From a virus: 24,391 nt of DNA. The notes beneath the pieces were generated by a model that was given only the letters and a program-made list of their open reading frames with translations, was not told where the DNA came from and made no database searches. Position numbers and translations under genes: made by a program. The stretch covers positions 1 to 24,391 of the IMG/VR virus record IMGVR_UViG_3300046692_000116; one strand, 5' to 3'. Shown piece after piece: positions 20,968 through 24,391 of the stretch (within the stretch, counting starts at the first letter, position 1; each line of letters opens with the position of its first letter).

Positions 20968-20984
20968 TTTGACAAATTTGTCAA
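20956..20984 (-). promoter_or_regulatory. Main leftward promoter with operator palindrome (copy 1)
   Basis: TTGACAAATTTGTCAA occupies 20969-20984. Leftward, TTGACA is the -35 and TAGCAT, after 17 bases, the -10. It faces the rightward promoter at 20940-20967, so one operator covers both promoters, like a classical phage control region. Confidence 0.78.
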
Positions 20985-21002
20985 GATTTACGGAATTACT
21001 GC

Positions 21003-21581
21003 ATGTCTCGTTTCTCCCAGATGTTGATTGAAGAGATGAAAGCCAGAGAGGTAAGCGAAAGTGTCGTGGCCACTGAGTTCGGCTGGACCAAGCAGGCTTT
21101 CAATACTTGGAAGAATGGCGTTATGCCTAGAAAGCAATGGTTCGGCCCACTGTCTCGTTTTCTTCATATATCGATCGACGATGTCGAATCGATCACCAAC
21201 GAAGCGCGCAGGGGCATAGCATCTGGTCTTGTGGGTCGCGTGACAGACCGCAAAGACGGAAGGTTTCATTTCGATGGCATACCGTCCGACCGCTACGCGT
21301 TCTCGGTTGACACCAAGGTCATGGAGCCTGCGCTTGTGCTTGGCGCCAAGGCATGGGCTCAGCCTGGCGTCTGGCCGCAAATCGGCAATGAAGTTATAGC
21401 GCATGCGCGCGGTGGATCGGCGTGGATCGGCCGGCTTTCCGGTATGGAGAACGGCGCGGCGATATTGAATAGGCATGCTGCGCCGGAGATTACCGTCCGT
21501 GGCGTTCAGGCAGTCCATGTGATTGTCCTTTCTGAACGGCTGGCCGGTGGTGGCGTCAGTTATGGCGCCAAGGAGAAATAA
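21003..21581 (+). CDS. HTH regulator with catalytically dead S24-like domain
   Basis: The 192-residue protein has an N-terminal helix-turn-helix (about residues 16-40; VVATEFGWTKQAFNTWKNGV) and a C-terminal part with the outline of the LexA/CI S24 fold: YAFSVDTKVMEPALVLGAKAW, then GGSAWIGRLSG and VHVIVLSER. In S24 peptidases the first would read G-D-S-M-x-P and the second x-I-K-R-L. Here the Ser position is Val106 and the Lys position Gly143, so self-cleavage is not expected. The gene is bracketed by copies of TTGACAAATTTGTCAA, making it the best candidate to bind that operator. SOS-type induction would have to act through another route. Confidence 0.75.
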   Translation: MSRFSQMLIEEMKAREVSESVVATEFGWTKQAFNTWKNGVMPRKQWFGPLSRFLHISIDDVESITNEARRGIASGLVGRVTDRKDGRFHFDGIPSDRYAFSVDTKVMEPALVLGAKAWAQPGVWPQIGNEVIAHARGGSAWIGRLSGMENGAAILNRHAAPEITVRGVQAVHVIVLSERLAGGGVSYGAKEK

Positions 21582-21582
21582 C

Positions 21583-21599
21583 TTGACAAATTTGACAAA
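21583..21599 (+). promoter_or_regulatory. Variant operator and possible rightward promoter
   Basis: TTGACAAATTTGACAA (21583-21598) differs from the palindrome at one base, which turns it into a direct repeat of TTGACAAA with a 9-base period. TTGACA followed after 18 bases by TAATGG could be a rightward promoter reading into the structured gene-free region. Confidence 0.5.
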
Positions 21600-21773
21600 C
21601 CAGTGGTAATGGTTTGTCCGCACCTGTGGTGGGTGTATCGAAATCCGGGGTTAACGACATGGCCGCAGTCACGTCTCCTCCCCCGAGAAAGTAGGACTGT
21701 ATCCGCGAGCCGTTAAACGGGTGGTGCCGGCCTTCGGGTCGGCTTGCGAATGCAGCTTTCCCCCTCGTTGATC

Positions 21774-21817
21774 AAAGCAAAAACGCCGCCGAATGCATCA
21801 CTGCATCTGGCGGCGTT
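21774..21817 (-). terminator. Intrinsic terminator (leftward)
   Basis: AACGCCGCC/GGCGGCGTT (21782-21817) with an inner ATGCA/TGCAT pairing is followed, on the minus strand, by TTTTTGCTTT. It would stop leftward transcripts entering from the 22132 repressor side. Confidence 0.8.
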
Positions 21818-21883
21818 CTGGTGTGTCGACTTGTTGTTGATTTTGTTTCTCATTGTACCCCTCAATTTTATTGTGCTTCTACT

Positions 21884-21925
21884 AAAAAGGGAATGGCCGC
21901 CTATATGGCGGCCATTCTTCTTCTG
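21884..21925. terminator. Bidirectional terminator
   Basis: A perfect 11-bp stem GAATGGCCGCC/GGCGGCCATTC around TATAT (21891-21917) is followed by TTCTTCT rightward and by CCTTTTTAG leftward. It isolates the two regulator genes from each other's transcription. Confidence 0.8.
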
Positions 21926-22060
21926 GGAGGACCTGCGCCTTTCGGCGCGAAAACTCTTCTGACGGTTGGTTCCTTTTCGGTGTGCCGCATGCTTTTGATC
22001 CTTTCTTTCGCTCTTGTTTGGCGTGTCGGCTTCTGGTGGCCGCTTAATAATCACCCTTTT

Positions 22061-22096
22061 ACCGATTTAGTGATTCTATGTCAACACTAAACCGGT
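22061..22096. promoter_or_regulatory. Operator A (ACCG-type) before the 22132 repressor
   Basis: ACCGATTTAGTG (22061-22072) and CACTAAACCGGT (22085-22096) form an inverted repeat with one mismatch and a 12-base centre. The centre holds TGTCAA, which reads TTGACA leftward with TAAAAG 17 bases on, a possible leftward promoter. The right half abuts the weak -35 region of the repressor's own promoter. Confidence 0.65.
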
Positions 22097-22123
22097 TTTA
22101 TTTTTCCACAATTTCGGTATATG
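22096..22123 (+). promoter_or_regulatory. Probable repressor promoter, leaderless
   Basis: TATATG (22118-22123) is a fair -10; the -35 (TTTTAT, 16 bases upstream) is poor. The start site would fall within a few bases of the ATG at 22132, which lacks a Shine-Dalgarno sequence, so the message may be leaderless, as lambda cI is from PRM. A weak -35 next to an operator half-site suggests self-activation. Confidence 0.4.
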
Positions 22124-22131
22124 CAACGCGC

Positions 22132-22857
22132 ATGAAAACATTAGGCGAAATGATCAAGAAGTCTCGCAAGGACCTAAAGATGACCCAGACGGATCTGGCA
22201 ACTAAGGTTGGCCAGAGTCAAAAGACCGTGTCTGATTGGGAAAACGATAATGTCAGCCAGATTCGCGGATGGGAGAAAGTCGCGGATGTGCTTGGTATCG
22301 ATCGTGATCTTTTCATGGAGCTTATGAGTTCAGCCGTTTTAACAAATCCATCGACGAAAAGGGTTGCTCCTGCAGTCCGTGATTTTATCGAAAGCCAGAC
22401 GCCAAAGCGTACCACTCGAGATATTCCGACGATAGTTGCTGAACAAATATCGTCATTGGGTACGCGTGACGTGCCGGTATATGGCCGCGCCAAGGGCGGC
22501 GAAGACGGCCTGTATCAGTTCAACGGCGACGTTCTTGGTTGGGAGACGCGCCCGCCGATCCTGGCTGGTGTAAAAGAAGCATATGCGATCTACGTTGACG
22601 GAGAAAGTATGTTTCCGCGCTACAAGCCAGGCGAGACGGTTTGGATCAATCCGAACATTCCGCCGTCTCGTGGTGCTGACGTAATCGTGCAGCTGCACCC
22701 GTCAGACGAAGACGACCCGCCTCATGGTTTTATCAAGGAATTTATCGGATGGAGTCCGAATCACCTTCGCCTCCATCAATGGAATCCTGTCGGCGAAATC
22801 ACCTATCCTCGAGATAGGGTGAAGTCGGTTCATCCAATCGTTTATTCGCAACGATAG
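22132..22857 (+). CDS. LexA/CI-type repressor, XRE HTH plus S24 peptidase
   Basis: The 241-residue protein has an XRE helix-turn-helix (residues about 14-40: LKMTQTDLATKVGQSQKTVSDWEN) and a C-terminal S24 domain with the catalytic Ser159 in VDGESMFPRYKPGE and Lys202 in GFIKEFI. The hinge reads VPVYGRAKGGEDG, the place where such repressors self-cleave in response to RecA, though the usual Ala-Gly is Ala-Lys here. It is the likely lysogeny repressor. I chose the ATG at 22132 because it gives the family N-terminus; the ATG at 22078 lies inside operator A. The gene is bracketed by ACCG-type inverted repeats. Confidence 0.9.
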   Translation: MKTLGEMIKKSRKDLKMTQTDLATKVGQSQKTVSDWENDNVSQIRGWEKVADVLGIDRDLFMELMSSAVLTNPSTKRVAPAVRDFIESQTPKRTTRDIPTIVAEQISSLGTRDVPVYGRAKGGEDGLYQFNGDVLGWETRPPILAGVKEAYAIYVDGESMFPRYKPGETVWINPNIPPSRGADVIVQLHPSDEDDPPHGFIKEFIGWSPNHLRLHQWNPVGEITYPRDRVKSVHPIVYSQR

Positions 22858-22860
22858 AAT

Positions 22861-22902
22861 ACCGATTTAGTAGTTGACACTAATCCGGTAATCTACTATC
22901 AA
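22861..22902 (+). promoter_or_regulatory. Operator B and rightward promoter
   Basis: ACCGATTTAGT (22861-22871) and ACTAATCCGGT (22879-22889) form an inverted repeat with a 7-base centre. TTGACA (22874-22879), 17 bases, then TATCAA (22897-22902) make a strong promoter for the 22954 operon, with the -35 inside the operator. Confidence 0.75.
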
Positions 22903-22909
22903 TCTCCTC

Positions 22910-22953
22910 ACCGCCACACCTAACCAGGCGGTCACCACTGAGGAGACTGAGAG
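22910..22953 (+). promoter_or_regulatory. Start-associated leader with hairpin, plus strand
   Basis: Stem ACCGCC/GGCGGT with an 11-base loop (22910-22932) is followed directly by CACCAC (22933-22938) and GAGGAGAC before the ATG at 22954. It shows the same order of parts as the leftward leaders, so the arrangement is not tied to one strand. Confidence 0.6.
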
Positions 22954-23148
22954 ATGGACAGAAGATATACGCAGGAAGATGACTATTCGCCGGTAGCGTG
23001 CTGCGCCAGCAGCGTCGAGCCGATGCGTCGTGCTGATTACAAAGCCAAGAAGCATCCCCGCCCGCGCAATGCAGATTGCCGCGGTCGTTTTGCGTTGCGC
23101 CACAGCAAGCCGGGGCGTGTGTTGGCTGAGATCGGCGGTGCGGAATGA
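22954..23148 (+). CDS. Hypothetical basic protein, 64 aa
   Basis: A small Arg/Lys-rich protein with four cysteines (CCASS, NADCRG) and a DDYSPVACC start. It could bind nucleic acid, but no family is recognised. It is the first gene of the rightward operon, with a strong leader (GAGGAGAC), and overlaps the next start (ATGA). Confidence 0.72.
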   Translation: MDRRYTQEDDYSPVACCASSVEPMRRADYKAKKHPRPRNADCRGRFALRHSKPGRVLAEIGGAE

Positions 23149-23489
23149 GTACGCACCAAAAACCATGGGAACCGGCGACACCGTACGAGCTCGTCGAAGC
23201 TACCGAACACCACGGCCCTTACATCTGCACTTCGTGGGGGACGACGGTCTGCGACTTCTACGCGATGTCCAATCCATCGATGCCTTCTGTTCGCAACGGC
23301 GGCACGTCACGCCCGATTTCATTCACTGATGCGGCAGAGCATGCGGCGTTCATGGTGAAGGCGGCAAACGCACATGAAGAGTTGTTGGATGGCTTGCGCA
23401 AGGCAGAGAAGGCTCTTCGCGAAGAAGGCTTCGAAGACGATGCTGACCGCGCCTATCAGGTCCTCGCCAAGCATGGAGGCGCCCAATGA
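23145..23489 (+). CDS. Hypothetical protein, 114 aa
   Basis: It begins MSTHQKP and has PYELVEATEHHGPYICTSWGTTVCDFYAMSNPS, a pattern I associate with phage accessory proteins, and a helical C-terminus (AHEELLDGLRKAEKALREE) like those that end many of them. The function is unknown. It shares its first seven residues, except the third, with the next protein. Confidence 0.75.
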   Translation: MSTHQKPWEPATPYELVEATEHHGPYICTSWGTTVCDFYAMSNPSMPSVRNGGTSRPISFTDAAEHAAFMVKAANAHEELLDGLRKAEKALREEGFEDDADRAYQVLAKHGGAQ

Positions 23490-23701
23490 GCGCGCACCAG
23501 AAACCAGCCATCACCCTCAACGAACCAATTCTCGGTGACGGCTACACCATTTACGCTGACCGCACCTATGTGGCGGACGGCGAGGTAATCACCAGCGACT
23601 GGCACGGCATCACCGTTCGCGAACTCAAGATGCGGATCGGCGCCAAGGAGATTCGCCGTTGCGATCTTATTGGTAGATCGATGTTGGTGGAGTTCGTTTG
23701 A
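23486..23701 (+). CDS. Hypothetical protein, 71 aa
   Basis: It begins MSAHQKP. The rest, GYTIYADRTYVADGEVI, SDWHGITVRELK and IRRCDLIGR, has a compact alpha-beta look. No function recognised. It is coupled to both neighbours (ATGA upstream, TGATG downstream). Confidence 0.75.
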   Translation: MSAHQKPAITLNEPILGDGYTIYADRTYVADGEVITSDWHGITVRELKMRIGAKEIRRCDLIGRSMLVEFV

Positions 23702-23826
23702 TGACCATCCGCTATATTGGTGCCGCCGTCGAGCGCCTATGCGCCCCTCGCGCTAGCTACGTCGAATTCGCTCTGCTGGGCACGATTGTGTTCTGGCTTG
23801 GCTGCCAACTAGCGTTGGGGATTTGA
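23701..23826 (+). CDS. Small single-span membrane protein, 41 aa
   Basis: A 41-residue protein: a polar, partly basic N-terminus of about 20 residues followed by a hydrophobic segment (FALLGTIVFWLGCQLALGI) to the end. The ATG overlaps the upstream stop as TGATG. It could be a tail-anchored membrane peptide; the function is unknown. Confidence 0.65.
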   Translation: MTIRYIGAAVERLCAPRASYVEFALLGTIVFWLGCQLALGI

Positions 23827-23827
23827 G

Positions 23828-24019
23828 ATGAGTAGCTCCTCCAGAAAAGCAGAGAAGCGCGCCGAACGCGAGGCGTGGAGCGCAAGAGAAGACGAAGAGC
23901 GTCGGCGCATCAATAGTCTTCCGCTTTGGGAACGCATCGACGAAGCCGTAGCTGATGAAAGCCTCAAGGATGTTCTGCGCATCATCTGTGAGCGCGCAGG
24001 AATCGACATTTACCAGTAA
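23828..24019 (+). CDS. Hypothetical charged protein, 63 aa
   Basis: The first 30 residues are extremely charged (RKAEKRAEREAWSAREDEERRR) and likely a helix. The second half (LWERIDEAVADESLKDVLRIICERAG) looks like a small helical hairpin. No family recognised. It begins 1 base after the upstream stop. Confidence 0.7.
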   Translation: MSSSSRKAEKRAEREAWSAREDEERRRINSLPLWERIDEAVADESLKDVLRIICERAGIDIYQ

Positions 24020-24048
24020 CCACCACGCCACGAAGAGGAGACTGAAAC

Positions 24049-24391
24049 ATGGCCAAGAAAGCCACAAAAATCGATACGACTGCAGATGCGACGCTGATCA
24101 CCTACAAGGGATTCGGCGCCGACTGGAAATGCAATCCGGGTGGCGTGTCGTTTCAATACGAGATCGGCGCCACCTACAAGACCGACAAGCCAGTCATTCG
24201 CTGCGGCGCAGGTGCGTTCCACTCGGTACTGATGCCACTTGATGCCTGGAACTATTATGGCCCCGCAACAAGCAAGTTCGCGCTGACGAAGGCCAGTGGC
24301 AGTATCGTCGACGATCCGAATGGCGATAGCAAGATTGCGTCAGCCGAGATTACGATCAGCGCGGAACTTCGCTTTCCTGAATTCATTCGGG
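24049..24391 (+). CDS. DUF7666-like protein, cut by window end
   Basis: The visible 114 residues match the pattern of the DUF7666/phage family in which a short lead is followed by KGFGADWKC, a YEIGATYKTDKPVIRCGAGAFHSVLMPLDAWNYY core, and DSKIASAEITISAEL. The function is unknown; members often carry pentapeptide or coiled C-termini not visible here. Its leader has CACCAC and GAGGAGAC. The right end of the window truncates it. Confidence 0.65.
   Translation, partial: MAKKATKIDTTADATLITYKGFGADWKCNPGGVSFQYEIGATYKTDKPVIRCGAGAFHSVLMPLDAWNYYGPATSKFALTKASGSIVDDPNGDSKIASAEITISAELRFPEFIR

Larger units (their letters stand above)
21601..21925 (+). ncRNA. Candidate plus-strand regulatory RNA
   Basis: The 550 bases between the two regulators hold no convincing gene. 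Rightward of the variant operator, the plus strand carries a UUCG-capped hairpin (GCCGGCC/GGTCGGC, 21726-21743), the sequence GTCTCCTCCCCC (21673-21684) and GTGGTG (21721-21726), and ends in the hairpin with a U/C-rich tail at 21891-21925. GTCTCCTC is the exact complement of the leader GAGGAGAC, and GTGGTG of CACCAC, in the order needed for antiparallel pairing. Alphaproteobacterial small RNAs with an anti-Shine-Dalgarno CCUCCUCCC-type loop are known (alpha-r14/cuckoo families). The alternative is a minus-strand leader for a 34-codon frame starting at 21660. Confidence 0.4.

Noticed and set aside
21931-21949. GCGCC/GGCGC hairpin as another terminator
   Set aside because: The stem is short and no U-tract follows on either strand.
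21713-22054. Frames on both strands between the regulators (113 aa minus; 72 aa plus with a hydrophobic segment)
   Set aside because: Both run through one or two strong terminator hairpins and lack ribosome sites; the hydrophobic run comes from T-rich DNA.
22078-22131. Longer N-terminus of the CI-like repressor from ATG 22078
   Set aside because: The start lies inside operator A, and the added 18 residues do not belong to the family's usual N-terminus.

Overview
The window looks like the early/regulatory half of a temperate tailed-phage or prophage genome from an alphaproteobacterium, most likely Rhizobiales. The support is a dense run of overlapping small genes, a phage replication/recombination gene set (Prim-Pol/helicase, its own beta clamp, a Sak4-like ATPase, a DUF669-like protein, nucleases), three DNA methyltransferases, five clustered tRNAs and two divergently placed repressor-type regulators. 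No integrase, terminase or structural gene is present, so those lie outside. The host assignment is inference from protein style and moderate-to-high GC, not from a marker gene.

Layout, right to left from the switch. The control region (about 20.9-22.9 kb) holds an HTH protein with an S24-like fold that lacks the catalytic residues (21003-21581), a structured gene-free stretch (21.6-22.06 kb), and a LexA/CI-type repressor with intact Ser/Lys (22132-22857). A leftward operon system (20893 down to 66) carries, in order: an HTH protein, KOW/SH3-like proteins, an RNA ligase, a membrane protein, the Sak4-like ATPase, the DUF669-like protein, DnaN, a PD-(D/E)XK nuclease, a DUF3268 protein, a sigma-70-like factor, an SF2 helicase, a coiled-coil protein, three methyltransferases, a Prim-Pol/helicase, an iteron-like array, a VRR-NUC nuclease, a probable large noncoding RNA, five tRNAs and an HNH endonuclease. 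A short rightward operon (22954 to the end) encodes small unknown proteins and the start of a DUF7666-like protein. A two-gene plus-strand island (5627-6045) interrupts the leftward block.

How it works together. A perfect 16-bp palindrome, TTGACAAATTTGTCAA, occurs at three leftward promoters (near 20.98, 10.66 and 2.71 kb), always with its right half forming the -35 box. A fourth near-perfect copy follows the 21003 gene. This looks like one dispersed regulon controlled from the switch. A different inverted repeat, based on ACCG..TTTAGT, brackets the 22132 repressor and overlaps the rightward promoter. Many genes that are not translationally coupled share a leader with CACCAC followed by (G)AGGAGAC just before the start codon, often preceded by a hairpin whose loop contains CACCAA or a close variant. 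This resembles start-associated sequences described in some mycobacteriophages.

Most notable for follow-up: the compact, hairpin-rich, terminator-ended gene-free region beside the tRNAs (797-1380); the SSB-type C-terminal tail (DDDIPF) on the SF2 helicase; a canonical beta-clamp-binding peptide (QLSLF) on a methyltransferase in a phage with its own clamp; a recurrent NDN tetrapeptide in the tails of about ten proteins; the TGTATGG iteron cluster; and a gene apparently split by an in-frame TAA.
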